A DNA stretch of 64,000 nucleotides from Bacteroidota bacterium (lineage in GTDB: Bacteria > Bacteroidota > Bacteroidia > Chitinophagales > Chitinophagaceae), in the NCBI GenBank assembly GCA_016712665.1, contig JADJQP010000007.1, forward strand, positions 77,681-141,680, given 5' to 3'. The position numbers and the translations under genes were made by a program. A model generated the notes under the pieces. The model saw only the letters and a list, made by a program, of their open reading frames with translations. It searched no databases and had not been told where the DNA came from. This document shows, piece after piece, positions 43,795 through 54,133 of the stretch. Every line of letters starts with the position of its first letter. Position 1 is the first letter of the stretch.

Positions 43795-46497
43795 ATGAGT
43801 ACTCAAAAATATCTTTATTCCACTTTGCTGCTACTGTTATGCATTGGATGTATGTCCACCAAAAAGTTGAATAAAATTTATCAGGAAGAAAAGAAACTGG
43901 AGAAGCCCCCTGTGAATATTGCAATAAAGGAGGTAAAGCTGACACCGGTTCGAAAGGATAATTTTAGAACCACTCCCAATAAATTCATTGATATTCTTCA
44001 CGCTGATATTAATGTAAAATTTAACTGGGGCTTACATCAATGTATTGGAACCGAAACGATTTTATTGAAGCCCTATTTTTATGAAACAGATTCTATTTTA
44101 CTGGATGCCAAAAGTATGATTTTTGACGGTATCAAAATTGAGGATATGCAACAAAATCCTATACAATATTTGGTAAGCTACGATAAAAAAATATTGAATC
44201 TCAAATTGGAGCGGAAACTAAAAGCAAGCGATACCGTGTTGCTTACCATACATTATATTGCTAAGCCCGACGAAAATGAAAAGGGCGCCGGTAAGGCTAT
44301 CAGAGATGATAAAGGACTTTACTTTATCAATACCGACCATTCGGAAACGCATAAGCCGATGCAGGTATGGACTCAGGGCGAAACAGAATCTAATTCCTGT
44401 TGGTTTCCGACCATAGATAAACCCAATGAGAAATTTACATCCACACTTACTATTCAAACCACAAAAGATTTTACAACTTTGTCGAATGGTGAATTGGTTT
44501 CCTCAGTAATTGAGGATAATGTGAAAACAGAAGTTTGGAAGAATGTACTCCCAATGCCTGCCTACTTAACCATGATGGCTGTCGGGAATTTTACCATTAC
44601 AAAAGACCTTTGGACACTACCTGCCGATCCCAATAATACCGATTCCAATTATGTAGCGCCCAGCAAGGAAGTGAGTTACTATTTAGAGCCGGAGTATGAA
44701 CCGTACGCACGAGGTATTTTCGCCAATACTATTGAAATGTTGCAGTTTTTTTCAGATCGATTGGGAGTGTTGTATCCCTGGAATAAATACGCACAGGTAG
44801 TTGTACGAGATTTTGTATCCGGTGCCATGGAAAATACCAGTGCTACCTTACATGGCGATTTTGTACAAAAAAATGCTAGAGAATTGGTGGAAAACAACAA
44901 TGAGGGTATTATCTCGCATGAGCTGTTTCATCAATGGTTTGGCGATTTGGTTACCTGCGAATCGTGGAGTCATGTATCGCTTAATGAAGGATTTGCATCT
45001 TATGGTGAGCAACTATGGATTGAGCATAAATATGGAAGAGATGCCGGCTTGAAAAAGTGCTTCCAAAGCATGGAGCGGTATATTAAGTACGCGTCCGATA
45101 ATGAGGATATGCCTATTATCAATTACAACTATAAAGACAAGGATGACATGTTTAATGCCATCACCTATCAAAAAGGGGCTCGGGTGTTGCACTTATTACG
45201 AACGGAATTGGGAGATGATGCCTTTTTTTTAGCACTCAAAAAGTATCTCAATCATCATGCCTTTGGAAATGCCGAAATAGATGATTTGCGAAAGGAATTT
45301 GAATTGGTAAGCGGTAAAGACCTTCGGCCGTTTTTTCAGCAGTGGTATTTGCGCGGTGGACATCCCATTATTGAAATCCGTTACGACTATAACGATAGTA
45401 CCAAATTGCTGGGGGTCTATATAGAGCAAAAGCAAGCAGCTGAAATTGGATTGTATACATTTCCATTGAAGTTTAAGGTAACACAAGGAGCTCAAACAAA
45501 GAATTTTGTTTTCAATATTGAGAAAAGAAAGGAATCGTTTTTTGTTCAGAAGTTTGATGAAAGCGTCAACACCTTTCCCAATGTTATAGTGGATCCGGAG
45601 GCTGTATTCATCGGTGAAATTATTGACAATAGGCCCTTTTTTAATCAGATACTCACCTACAATACTGCCGGGAGTTATGTCGAAAAAATGCGCTCCCTGA
45701 GTGCATTAAGTGTTTTGCAAAAGCAATTAGACACGGTTCAATTTACGATATTATCTGCTATTAATGACCCTGACGATGATATTCGTTTAAAAGCCTTGCA
45801 ATGGGTAGATTGGAATAATGCAGACAACTATAGCAAAACAAAAGATATTTTGATTTATCAAACAAAAAATGATGCGAGTGCTGCAGTGCGAGCCGAGGCA
45901 ACCAAAATTTTGGGAAATAAAAAAGATCCATTATTACTCAATTATTTTGTAGAACTTACCAATGATTCTTCTTATTCTGTAGCCGGAAACGCTCTCGAAG
46001 CCGTGTATGCTATTTTGCCTGATGAGGGTTTTCGTTTGGCTGCCAAACTGGACAAAGATGTGAAAGGAAAATTATTTGAGCAGGTTTGCCATATTTATAG
46101 TCAAATGGGTGATCAGTTTTCATTGAATTTTTTCAAAGAAAATGTCATGAAATTTCACAAAGGAAATCGAGCGAAACTCATTGAGAAGTACACCTTATTA
46201 CTTCTAAAATTGAATATTTCTTCGGCAATTAATGAAGCCGTTGAAATTTTTAAGGTACGTGCTACCGGCGATATCAGTGGGCAAGTTCGCTATACAGCCA
46301 TGAAAGCCTTAAAAGAAATTATCAATCATAAAATATTTGCTAGTAAGCAAACCAGCGATCAAGCGCAAATGCAACCGTTGCTAGATGAAGCAAATGATTT
46401 AAATAACGAACTACAACAAATCATGGTGGCTGAACAGGAAAGCGATGTAAAAAATCTGTTGAAGATTAATGGACTGTATACAGAAACTCCGGAGTAA
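43795..46497 (+). CDS. M1 family metallopeptidase (lipoprotein)
   Basis: The 900-residue protein begins with a lipobox (CIGC, Cys19), so it should be an envelope-anchored aminopeptidase. SGAMENTSAT holds GAMEN (343-347), the substrate N-terminus motif. HELFHQW (His375, Glu376, His379) plus NEGFASY (Glu398) form the zinc site, spaced HExxH-x18-E. Residues beyond about 620 form HEAT-like helices. It removes N-terminal amino acids from peptides. It is intact and of normal length. Confidence 0.95.
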   Translation: MSTQKYLYSTLLLLLCIGCMSTKKLNKIYQEEKKLEKPPVNIAIKEVKLTPVRKDNFRTTPNKFIDILHADINVKFNWGLHQCIGTETILLKPYFYETDSILLDAKSMIFDGIKIEDMQQNPIQYLVSYDKKILNLKLERKLKASDTVLLTIHYIAKPDENEKGAGKAIRDDKGLYFINTDHSETHKPMQVWTQGETESNSCWFPTIDKPNEKFTSTLTIQTTKDFTTLSNGELVSSVIEDNVKTEVWKNVLPMPAYLTMMAVGNFTITKDLWTLPADPNNTDSNYVAPSKEVSYYLEPEYEPYARGIFANTIEMLQFFSDRLGVLYPWNKYAQVVVRDFVSGAMENTSATLHGDFVQKNARELVENNNEGIISHELFHQWFGDLVTCESWSHVSLNEGFASYGEQLWIEHKYGRDAGLKKCFQSMERYIKYASDNEDMPIINYNYKDKDDMFNAITYQKGARVLHLLRTELGDDAFFLALKKYLNHHAFGNAEIDDLRKEFELVSGKDLRPFFQQWYLRGGHPIIEIRYDYNDSTKLLGVYIEQKQAAEIGLYTFPLKFKVTQGAQTKNFVFNIEKRKESFFVQKFDESVNTFPNVIVDPEAVFIGEIIDNRPFFNQILTYNTAGSYVEKMRSLSALSVLQKQLDTVQFTILSAINDPDDDIRLKALQWVDWNNADNYSKTKDILIYQTKNDASAAVRAEATKILGNKKDPLLLNYFVELTNDSSYSVAGNALEAVYAILPDEGFRLAAKLDKDVKGKLFEQVCHIYSQMGDQFSLNFFKENVMKFHKGNRAKLIEKYTLLLLKLNISSAINEAVEIFKVRATGDISGQVRYTAMKALKEIINHKIFASKQTSDQAQMQPLLDEANDLNNELQQIMVAEQESDVKNLLKINGLYTETPE

Positions 46498-46501
46498 TGT
46501 A

Positions 46502-47815
46502 TTAATTGGCGATATGCACTTTGTAAGCCTTTCTACCACTGGTTGTCAGTAGGTTTAATACATAAACCCCATTTGGAAATGCCGATACATCCAGCTTTTT
46601 GATCCCTCGAATTTCTTTTTCCTGCCAAAGCAATTCGCCAAGCAGATTTCTGATTTCAAAAGTATAGATGCCCGAGGTTCCCACGATGTTTAGAATGCCC
46701 TGAGCCGGATTCGGATATATTTTTAGGTTGTCCGTTTGTATCGATTGATTTGTTACCTCATTTGGAGCACACATGATGGCATTGAGTTTTTGCCAGATGG
46801 TATCGTTCATTTGAATCGGTACAATACCAGCGCCGGGCGCATCTCCCATACGAATCCAAACTATATTTTGACTTGGTGCAATATTCACCACCTGTCCATT
46901 TTTTCCTAGGCCTGCATACATATCAACTGGTGCACTTGGACAAAGCGGACCGGGTATAACCAATTGCGAACCGGGTACCATGAAGGAGCTTTTTCCGTTG
47001 AGCCACCATAAGTAGCCATAGGAGAGATTGAGTGCTTGTGAGGTTTGAATCATTGCGTGATAATAGGTGGTATCGGTCATTACAGGCACCCCATTCCAGT
47101 TTCCTTTTGCCAACATCAGTAGTCCAAACCTGGCCATACTTCGAGGTTTACTATAAAATACATTGTTGAAACCTGAGGGTACATAAAGGCCATTGATTCC
47201 AGTAAGGGGTTTTATTTTTTGCTGAAAATAGTTGTTGAGATTGGTGCCGCTTGCCGATTCAATCACACTGTCGAGCAGGGTATAGGGTGCGTTGTGATAA
47301 GCCCACCGGGTATTGGCATTGGCAAGATACTGCAAACAGGTATCAATAGTGCAGGAATTGTCGGGTACCCCATCATCTAAACCAGTGGTCATGGTTAGTT
47401 GATTTTTGATGGTGATGGACCGTTCTTTTGGAATCGGCGCAATCGTCCAACCATTTCCTAAATAGTTAGAGGTGGTGTCTTCAATACTTAGCAGATTCTC
47501 TTGTTGTGCTATTCCCACCAAAAATGCAGTCAGCGTTTTACCAGCGGAGGCCCAATACCACACACTATCTACCGTAAAATTTCCAAAATATTTTTCAAAT
47601 ACAATTTTTCCGTCCTTTAGTAAAATAAAGGCCTTGCTATTATTTGCTGCCAAATAATCATAAAGCGTATCAACCTTATCGGTACACCATCCCAGCGATG
47701 CGGCAGAAAGGGTATCCCATGAATTGCCCAACACAGGCGGAAAATAAAGGGTTTGCGCGCGCGAATAAAGCGTAAGTCCTACGAGAAATGCTATAATAAA
47801 GAAGGATTTTTTCAT
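46502..47815 (-). CDS. Serine hydrolase (beta-lactamase/transpeptidase fold) with T9SS type A tail
   Basis: The 437-residue protein starts MKKSFFIIAFLVGLTLYSRAQ (signal peptide; start at 47815). WASAGKTLTAF gives Ser90-xx-Lys93, and AYHNAP gives Tyr173-x-Asn175, the two motifs of class C-type serine hydrolases. The last ~80 residues (YPNPAQGILNIVG onward, then GVYVLNLLTTSGRKAYKVHI) are a type A T9SS sorting domain. It probably acts on an ester or peptide outside the cell. The fold is firm; the substrate is unknown. Confidence 0.9.
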   Translation of the reverse strand: MKKSFFIIAFLVGLTLYSRAQTLYFPPVLGNSWDTLSAASLGWCTDKVDTLYDYLAANNSKAFILLKDGKIVFEKYFGNFTVDSVWYWASAGKTLTAFLVGIAQQENLLSIEDTTSNYLGNGWTIAPIPKERSITIKNQLTMTTGLDDGVPDNSCTIDTCLQYLANANTRWAYHNAPYTLLDSVIESASGTNLNNYFQQKIKPLTGINGLYVPSGFNNVFYSKPRSMARFGLLMLAKGNWNGVPVMTDTTYYHAMIQTSQALNLSYGYLWWLNGKSSFMVPGSQLVIPGPLCPSAPVDMYAGLGKNGQVVNIAPSQNIVWIRMGDAPGAGIVPIQMNDTIWQKLNAIMCAPNEVTNQSIQTDNLKIYPNPAQGILNIVGTSGIYTFEIRNLLGELLWQEKEIRGIKKLDVSAFPNGVYVLNLLTTSGRKAYKVHIAN

Positions 47816-47992
47816 TGTATGTATAGGTTTGGTGCAGTTTGACTTCAGGGAATTCAAGTGCTTACATGCTACACAAGCATCTTTAATACCCATTTTGACC
47901 CTAAAGGTACAGAATTTCAATATTGCCATTCATCCTTTTTTCACAATAAATTATCACTTGGTTTAGTACTTTTACCACTTAATATTATTTGC

Positions 47993-49126
47993 ATGCATAT
48001 TCCTTTTATCAGCAAGAAGGCCGAAGATCCTTCAAAACCTAAAGTAAAGAAGTCGTTTTTACGAGAGTGGCTCGATGCAGCCGTTTTTGCAATTGTGGCG
48101 GCAACCATCATCCGAACCTTTTTTATTGAGGCGTATACCATTCCAACCCCCTCAATGGAGAAGTCCCTTTTGGTGAACGATTATTTATTTGTAAGTAAAA
48201 TGCATTATGGTGCTCGTTTGCCTATGACTCCACTTGCCATTCCCTTTGTGCATCATACCATGCCTATTATAGGAGGAAAATCGTATAGCGAAGCCATTAA
48301 GGCGCCTTATAAGCGACTATGGGGTTTTAGTGACATTGAACGAAACGATGATGTAGTGTTTAACTGGCCGGCAGATAAGGAAAACAACAGACCCGTAGAT
48401 AAAAAAGAAAATTATATCAAACGTTGCGTTGGATTGCCCGGTGATAGTTTGGAAGTAAGAGACCGTGTCATTTATATCAATGGGCAGCCGGGTTATAAAC
48501 CGAAATATTCGCAATTTGTATATCAAGTATTTATGAATCCAACAGGGTATGATTTGGGTACTGAGGTACAAGAAGATTTGAATATTTATAATATTACCGA
48601 TCAAAATAATAACCCGATTCCCAATGTATATAGCCTAACGGATGAGGATGTGGCGAATTTGCAAAAGATGCCTAATGTGGTGGTAAGATTAGCTGATACC
48701 GTTGGTGGTCGCAGTAAAAAAGGCGAAGCGCAATGGGATTGTTTTCCTAAAGATACTGCCAATTTTAAATGGAATCAAGACAACTATGGCACCATTTGGA
48801 TTCCTAAAAAGGGTGTGACCATTAATCTCACGAAAGAAAATATTGCTTTGTATCGTACCGTGATTACCGAGTATGAAGGTCATACCTTGGCTGAAAATCA
48901 GTATCCCTTTTTAATTGATGGAAAACCTTCCACCACCTATACGTTTAAAATGAACTATTATTGGCTCATGGGTGATAATCGACACAACTCCTTAGATTCA
49001 CGATTTTGGGGCTATGTACCCGAAGATCATGTAGTGGGAAAGGCTTGGTTTATTTGGATGAGTTATGATAAAAATGGGATTCGCTGGAAACGTCTTTTCA
49101 GAAGTGTGAAGGCATTGGAGGATTAG
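47993..49126 (+). CDS. lepB: Signal peptidase I
   Basis: The 377-residue protein has an N-terminal membrane helix (about 28-42), then PTPSMEKSL with catalytic Ser54 and NYIKRCVGLPGD with Lys143 as general base. The C-terminal MGDNRHNSLDSRFWGYVPEDHVVGKAW is box E/D of the family. The long insert between the two halves is usual for Bacteroidota LepB. I placed the start at ATG 47993. It removes signal peptides of exported proteins, many of which are in this window. It ends one base from convergent rbfA. Confidence 0.96.
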   Translation: MHIPFISKKAEDPSKPKVKKSFLREWLDAAVFAIVAATIIRTFFIEAYTIPTPSMEKSLLVNDYLFVSKMHYGARLPMTPLAIPFVHHTMPIIGGKSYSEAIKAPYKRLWGFSDIERNDDVVFNWPADKENNRPVDKKENYIKRCVGLPGDSLEVRDRVIYINGQPGYKPKYSQFVYQVFMNPTGYDLGTEVQEDLNIYNITDQNNNPIPNVYSLTDEDVANLQKMPNVVVRLADTVGGRSKKGEAQWDCFPKDTANFKWNQDNYGTIWIPKKGVTINLTKENIALYRTVITEYEGHTLAENQYPFLIDGKPSTTYTFKMNYYWLMGDNRHNSLDSRFWGYVPEDHVVGKAWFIWMSYDKNGIRWKRLFRSVKALED

Positions 49127-49127
49127 G

Positions 49128-49493
49128 CTACTCCTCCTCCTTCGGTATCACAATGGTCTTAAACAATTCATCCATTTTTGAAACATATTCTAACGTGTCA
49201 TCCAAGTAATATTGAATTACGGGTATTTTTCGTACTTGATTTTTGATTCTTGCGGCCAACTGTTTTCTCAAATTCCAATCAAGATCTTTAATGTGCTGCA
49301 GCATTTTTTCGGGTTGGGGAATTTGAAAAAAACTGAGGTAAATCCTTGCTTCCATAAGGTCGGGTGTCACTTTTACTTTTGAAATCGAAATCATGCCATT
49401 CTGAATCACATTCAAACCTTCTCGTTGAAAAATATCGTTCATCTCTTGCTGAATAACGTTACCAATTTGCCGTTGTCTTTTACTTTCTTCCAT
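49128..49493 (-). CDS. rbfA: Ribosome-binding factor A
   Basis: The 121-residue protein is of normal length. MEESKRQRQIGNVIQQEMNDIF (N-terminal helix), ISISKVKVTPDLMEARIYLSFF (KH-fold strand pair) and RKIPVIQYYLDDTLEY are RbfA features. It binds 16S rRNA late in 30S assembly and helps growth in the cold. It is convergent with lepB. Confidence 0.93.
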   Translation of the reverse strand: MEESKRQRQIGNVIQQEMNDIFQREGLNVIQNGMISISKVKVTPDLMEARIYLSFFQIPQPEKMLQHIKDLDWNLRKQLAARIKNQVRKIPVIQYYLDDTLEYVSKMDELFKTIVIPKEEE

Positions 49494-49535
49494 ACGATTC
49501 CGTTTTAAGCTGTAAATTTACAAATTAATTTTCGA

Positions 49536-51365
49536 ATGAAAGCGATTCGCAGCATTTTACCATATCTCAGGGGCAAGTGGAATTGGGTGGCACTGTATAC
49601 CCTGTCTCATTTCTTATCGGTGCTTTTTTCTACGGTTTCGCTGGTAATGATTATTCCATTCTTGAATATGCTTTTTGAAAAGGATATGGACGTAACGCAA
49701 AATCCCGGTTTCCATTTAACAAAAGAAGGGATCACTGAATTTTTTAAGTTTCAACTATCAGATTTTATTGCTTCACATGATAACAATAAGGTTTATGGCC
49801 TCATTTTTATTTGTATCATCCTAATTAGTGCTACTTTTCTTAAAAATTTATTCCTCTACCTAGCAAAGTATATTTTGCATCCCTTGCGAAATGGAATTGT
49901 ATTACATATCAGAAGGAATCTATTTGAAAAAATTACACAGCTACCCATAGGTTTTTTTACAAATGAAAAAAAAGGGGATATCCTTTCACGTATGACCAAT
50001 GATGTAGCGGCCGTTGAGATGTCGGTAATAAGTACTATGGAATTGCTATTCAGTACACCCATTACTGTATTGTTTTATTTTACTTTATTATTCATTTTAA
50101 GTGCGAAATTGTTTTTGTTCCTTATGATTTTATTGCCCATCGCAGGTTTGTTAATTGGACGAGTGAGTAAAAGCTTGAAAAAGAATACCAAGTTTACGCA
50201 AGAGCGACTGAGTAATTTGCTTTCCATCATTGAGGAAACTTTGGGAGGATTGCGAATCATCAAAGCGTTTGGTGCTGAAAGAAATCGGTCGCAGGTTTTT
50301 TCTGAGGAAAATGAAAAGCTGCAACAAATTAATAATTCCATTGCTTCGCGACGTGAATTGGCATCGCCCATGTCGGAATTTTTAGGAATTTTTATTTTGG
50401 GAATTATCATTTGGTTTGGAGGCAATATGGCGCTTAGTACGCCCAAGCAAATTGAACCCGGAACCTTTATCATGTTCATTTCTTCTTTTTATTTTTTGAT
50501 TAGTCCACTGAAGGCGCTATCGCAAATATTTTACAATTTGAATCAAGGCAAGGCTGGTCTTGAACGAATACAAATGATTTTGGACGCCGAAAATAAGATT
50601 GTAAATACAGAACATGCCAAACCCATCTTGCATTTTGAACATTCAATAGAATTCAAGAATGTTACGTTTTCCTACGAGGGTAAAAATATTTTGAATCAAA
50701 TTAATTTGCAAATTGAGAAAGGAAAGACGATTGCCATTGTAGGTGCATCGGGTGCTGGTAAAAGTACCTTGGTAGATTTGATACCTCGTTTTCATGATGT
50801 AGATTTCGGTAGCATATTGATAGATGGAGTTGATATTAAGGAGTATAAAATTGAGGACGTTCGAAAATTGATGGGAATTGTTTCACAAGAGCCCATTTTA
50901 TTCAATGACAGTTTACAGAACAATATTGCATTGGGACAAGATTTTTCGGATGATACAAAGATATGGGAGGCAACAAAAGTTGCGAATGCCCTTGATTTTG
51001 TTGAAAACAAATCTGAAAAGTTATTGACCACAGTAGGAGACCGAGGTTCAAAATTGAGTGGCGGAGAAAAACAACGAATCACTATAGCAAGAGCCATTTA
51101 CAAAAATCCACCCATACTTATTTTAGATGAGGCGACCTCCTCATTGGATACGGTCAGTGAGCGACTGGTACAGGATGCCATCAATAACTTAATGAAGAAT
51201 CGCACGTCGATTGTAATTGCGCATAGACTTTCCACAGTACAAAATGCGGATGAAATAATTGTACTTGAAAAAGGTGAAATCAAAGAGAGAGGCACCCACC
51301 AATCACTAATTGCAGCCAATGGAATTTATAAGAAGCTGGTAGATATGCAGCAGGTTTTGCAGTAG
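49536..51365 (+). CDS. ABC exporter (MsbA-like half-transporter)
   Basis: The 609-residue protein joins a six-helix membrane domain (about residues 15-320) to a nucleotide-binding domain (about 350-600). Walker A VGASGAGKST is near 401, the Q-loop is in MGIVSQEPILF, the signature LSGGEKQR near 506, and Walker B LILDEATSSLD. This is the MsbA/multidrug-exporter type, moving lipids or drugs outward as a homodimer. Upstream is the divergent rbfA. The following lipoprotein begins 33 bases later and may be co-transcribed. Confidence 0.93.
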   Translation: MKAIRSILPYLRGKWNWVALYTLSHFLSVLFSTVSLVMIIPFLNMLFEKDMDVTQNPGFHLTKEGITEFFKFQLSDFIASHDNNKVYGLIFICIILISATFLKNLFLYLAKYILHPLRNGIVLHIRRNLFEKITQLPIGFFTNEKKGDILSRMTNDVAAVEMSVISTMELLFSTPITVLFYFTLLFILSAKLFLFLMILLPIAGLLIGRVSKSLKKNTKFTQERLSNLLSIIEETLGGLRIIKAFGAERNRSQVFSEENEKLQQINNSIASRRELASPMSEFLGIFILGIIIWFGGNMALSTPKQIEPGTFIMFISSFYFLISPLKALSQIFYNLNQGKAGLERIQMILDAENKIVNTEHAKPILHFEHSIEFKNVTFSYEGKNILNQINLQIEKGKTIAIVGASGAGKSTLVDLIPRFHDVDFGSILIDGVDIKEYKIEDVRKLMGIVSQEPILFNDSLQNNIALGQDFSDDTKIWEATKVANALDFVENKSEKLLTTVGDRGSKLSGGEKQRITIARAIYKNPPILILDEATSSLDTVSERLVQDAINNLMKNRTSIVIAHRLSTVQNADEIIVLEKGEIKERGTHQSLIAANGIYKKLVDMQQVLQ

Positions 51366-51398
51366 TACTACTAACGAAGCGTCTGAATCTTTCGTCTA

Positions 51399-51974
51399 AT
51401 GATTTGTATGAAAATTTTAAAAATTGTATCTTGTTTTGCCTTTTTCTTAGGCATCATTCTATGTTCTGTATTATATCAAAGTTGCAAACCGATTCGAAAT
51501 TGTAATGTGCTGAAAGATATTTACGGCAGCTATTTTAACCGTGTTACAGACTCCACATTATCGGATAGTAGCAGTGTAAAGGCAGCTGAGTTTGGAATTG
51601 CAGTCGCTTTCCGTCAAAATAGCTATCAGTGCAAGAATGAAAATAATTTTTCTTTCATAAGCAAAGCATATGCCTATAAACCGAGCCTTCAATACTATAA
51701 TTTAGATACCATTACATCGATCAGTATCACAAGCGATCAAGATTTTGATGCGAGTCATGCTGCTGGTTCTTTATTAAATGACTGCTTCATAATACCTGAC
51801 CTCGATTCAATAAATATTTCAAATGCGTATTATGATAATGCCTTTGGGTTTAATGTATTATTGAATAAAATACCAAGTGCTGAAAAGTACCATCAGTTTA
51901 CTGTGAAAGCCACAGTACAGAGTAGCAACAAAGTATTTACCTATACCTACGGTGTCATTAAAATAGTACAGTAA
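51399..51974 (+). CDS. Lipoprotein (DUF5034-like)
   Basis: The 191-residue protein has a long signal with lipobox YQSC (Cys29), then CKPIRNCNVLKDIYGSYFNRVTDS. The body is beta-rich and Cys-containing (CKNENNF, LNDCF). It resembles DUF5034 lipoproteins of Bacteroidota, with low certainty. The start may be ATG 51399 or 51408. The next gene overlaps its stop codon by one base, so the two are co-translated. Confidence 0.7.
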   Translation: MICMKILKIVSCFAFFLGIILCSVLYQSCKPIRNCNVLKDIYGSYFNRVTDSTLSDSSSVKAAEFGIAVAFRQNSYQCKNENNFSFISKAYAYKPSLQYYNLDTITSISITSDQDFDASHAAGSLLNDCFIIPDLDSINISNAYYDNAFGFNVLLNKIPSAEKYHQFTVKATVQSSNKVFTYTYGVIKIVQ

Positions 51975-52807
51975 TGCAGAAAATCACCATCCTATTTATA
52001 TTTATTTTTTGTTCAGTGATGCACACATTGGACACTAAAGCCCAGGCAGTAAAGTCGAAGTACCTATATAAAAAGCTACAAATTGCAGCTGAATATCAAA
52101 TTGGCAACTTTGTTTCCTTTGGAAGTGGATCCATCGATACTCGTACCAAGTATGGGCAGGGGGCAGAGCTCAGTATTAAATATCGCGTATCAAAAAACCT
52201 TTCATTTAATCTTGGCTTCCATGTCAGGTCTTATTTACTCGATATTGAAAGGTACAAGAGTAGTTTGCAAGCGCTCTATTTTGTAAATGGTGCGTATATT
52301 TCTATTGCTCATTATCAAAGCCCTAGCCTGCAAGAATTGACGCAGTTTGGATTTGGGCCTTCTATTGGACGTATTTTTAGATTGCATAGAATTCGTTTTG
52401 AACCGTATTTTAAACTGAATACCACTTTTTCTACCTATGGCTTTGATTCAAGAGTTTATGTGAGAAATATCACAACAGATGAATTTAGAATTTACAATGT
52501 CAATGGAAAAAGAAATCAAGTATCCGCATTCCCTGCCCTAGGACTTCACTTTGATGTGGCATGTACTCGGTTGCTTTCAGCAACGCTAGGTTTGGAGTCT
52601 GGATATAGTATTGGATCTCAATATTTTTCTACTTCTTATGCCGATGGAAGTAGTCATATACAAAATCAAAATACTAAAATCACGACACCTAAATCCTATT
52701 TTCTTGCGGGTTTTGGAATTGTTTTGCGACCATTCAATCGCATCAAACCATCAGAATCAGAATACTCTGATGAAGCATATTTGAAGAAGTTTGAGAGGAA
52801 TAGATAG
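51974..52807 (+). CDS. Outer-membrane beta-barrel protein
   Basis: The 277-residue protein has a signal peptide (to QA near residue 24), then alternating strands with aromatic girdles (IAAEYQIGNFVSFG, FGFGPSIGRIFRL, YFLAGFGIVLRPF). It is probably a porin-like or OmpW-type barrel of 8-10 strands. It overlaps the upstream lipoprotein gene (TAATG), so the two products may act together in the outer membrane. No further family assignment is safe. Confidence 0.75.
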   Translation: MQKITILFIFIFCSVMHTLDTKAQAVKSKYLYKKLQIAAEYQIGNFVSFGSGSIDTRTKYGQGAELSIKYRVSKNLSFNLGFHVRSYLLDIERYKSSLQALYFVNGAYISIAHYQSPSLQELTQFGFGPSIGRIFRLHRIRFEPYFKLNTTFSTYGFDSRVYVRNITTDEFRIYNVNGKRNQVSAFPALGLHFDVACTRLLSATLGLESGYSIGSQYFSTSYADGSSHIQNQNTKITTPKSYFLAGFGIVLRPFNRIKPSESEYSDEAYLKKFERNR

Positions 52808-52849
52808 GCATTTCATGTCTTTTTCAATCGCTTCGAATCCATAGTATGG

Positions 52850-54076
52850 TCACGCAATTTCATGATAATCTAAATCTTTATGAAAGCTTTCTTTGAGTAA
52901 TGATGCGGCTATAAATGCAATGCTGCAACAGATAATACCCGTAATCAATGCGCTATTCAATTTAGTAGTGCCGGCGGTTTGCAGAAAGGTATAGAAGAAT
53001 GAAATAGGCACCAAAGAGGCTCTGATGAAATTGGGAACCGACGTGGTAACCGTTGCGCGAATATTGGTTCCAAATTGCTCCGATGCGGTAGTAATCAAAA
53101 CGGCCCAATATCCTGCCGCAAAACCCAATACGGCAAATAGAATATAAAAGGATTGTACAGAGGCTTCGTCCATAAAAAAGTAGGCAATTACCATTAATAA
53201 GGTGGCCATCACAAAGTACTGCAACACCCGTTTTCTACTTTTGAGTAATTGACTCAAAACGCCGGACAGCATATCCCCTAGGGTAACACCGGCATAGCAA
53301 TACATGATGGATTTTGCAGGTGTAATTTCACCTTGAATATGTAGCTCGCGTCCTAACTCAGGACTTAAGGTAATTAAAATACCTATCACATACCATATCG
53401 GTAATCCTACCAATATACATTTAAGATAGGTGAGAAGTCGTTTTTTATCCAAAAATATCATGGACAAACTACCCCGTTTGTGTTTCGATAGTTCGGTGCT
53501 TTTATACATCCCCGATTCATACATACTCACCCGCATCAGCAAAAGCATGAGGCCCAATATACCACCCACTATATAGCAAGTGGTCCAAGGTACCTTCATC
53601 ACAGCCAGTAAGCCTGCCAGCATGGCACCGGATACCCCAACCGTAGCTACAATAGTGGTACCCCATCCACGTTTGTCTTTATGTAATATTTCAGAAACTA
53701 GGGTAATGCCTGCACCTAATTCACCGGCAAGTCCCACACCGGCTACAAATCGTAGAATGCCATATTGGGTAATGTTGCTTACATACGCATTGAGGATATT
53801 GGCAATAGAGTATAATATGATGGAGCCAAACAATACGGAAAGCCTACCTTTTTTATCACCCAATACACCCCACATCAATCCCCCTACCAACATACCGATC
53901 ATTTGAATGTTTAGTAAGTATAAGCCACTTTTTTCAAGGGCCTCGTTTGCCACCCCAATGGCTAATAGACTAGGTTTGCGTACCACACTAAAGAGTACAA
54001 GGTCGTAAATGTCAACAAAATACCCTAATGCAGCTACCAAAATGGGAATGCTTAAAACTTTCGAATGCGTATTCAT
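52850..54076 (-). CDS. MFS transporter (metabolite:H+ symporter type)
   Basis: The 408-residue protein has about twelve helices. GVLGDKKGRLSVLFGS is motif A, VAGVGLAGELGAGITLVSEIL is the conserved helix 4 region, and RASLVPISFFYTF fits the late half. The pattern is that of the sugar porter/aromatic acid:H+ symporter group. The substrate is unknown. It lies upstream of dedA, 57 bases apart, on the same strand. Confidence 0.82.
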   Translation of the reverse strand: MNTHSKVLSIPILVAALGYFVDIYDLVLFSVVRKPSLLAIGVANEALEKSGLYLLNIQMIGMLVGGLMWGVLGDKKGRLSVLFGSIILYSIANILNAYVSNITQYGILRFVAGVGLAGELGAGITLVSEILHKDKRGWGTTIVATVGVSGAMLAGLLAVMKVPWTTCYIVGGILGLMLLLMRVSMYESGMYKSTELSKHKRGSLSMIFLDKKRLLTYLKCILVGLPIWYVIGILITLSPELGRELHIQGEITPAKSIMYCYAGVTLGDMLSGVLSQLLKSRKRVLQYFVMATLLMVIAYFFMDEASVQSFYILFAVLGFAAGYWAVLITTASEQFGTNIRATVTTSVPNFIRASLVPISFFYTFLQTAGTTKLNSALITGIICCSIAFIAASLLKESFHKDLDYHEIA

Positions 54077-54133
54077 TAGTACTAATGTGAATATTTTTTA
54101 ATTTGAAAATTTGAAAATACTCAAAAGACCGGA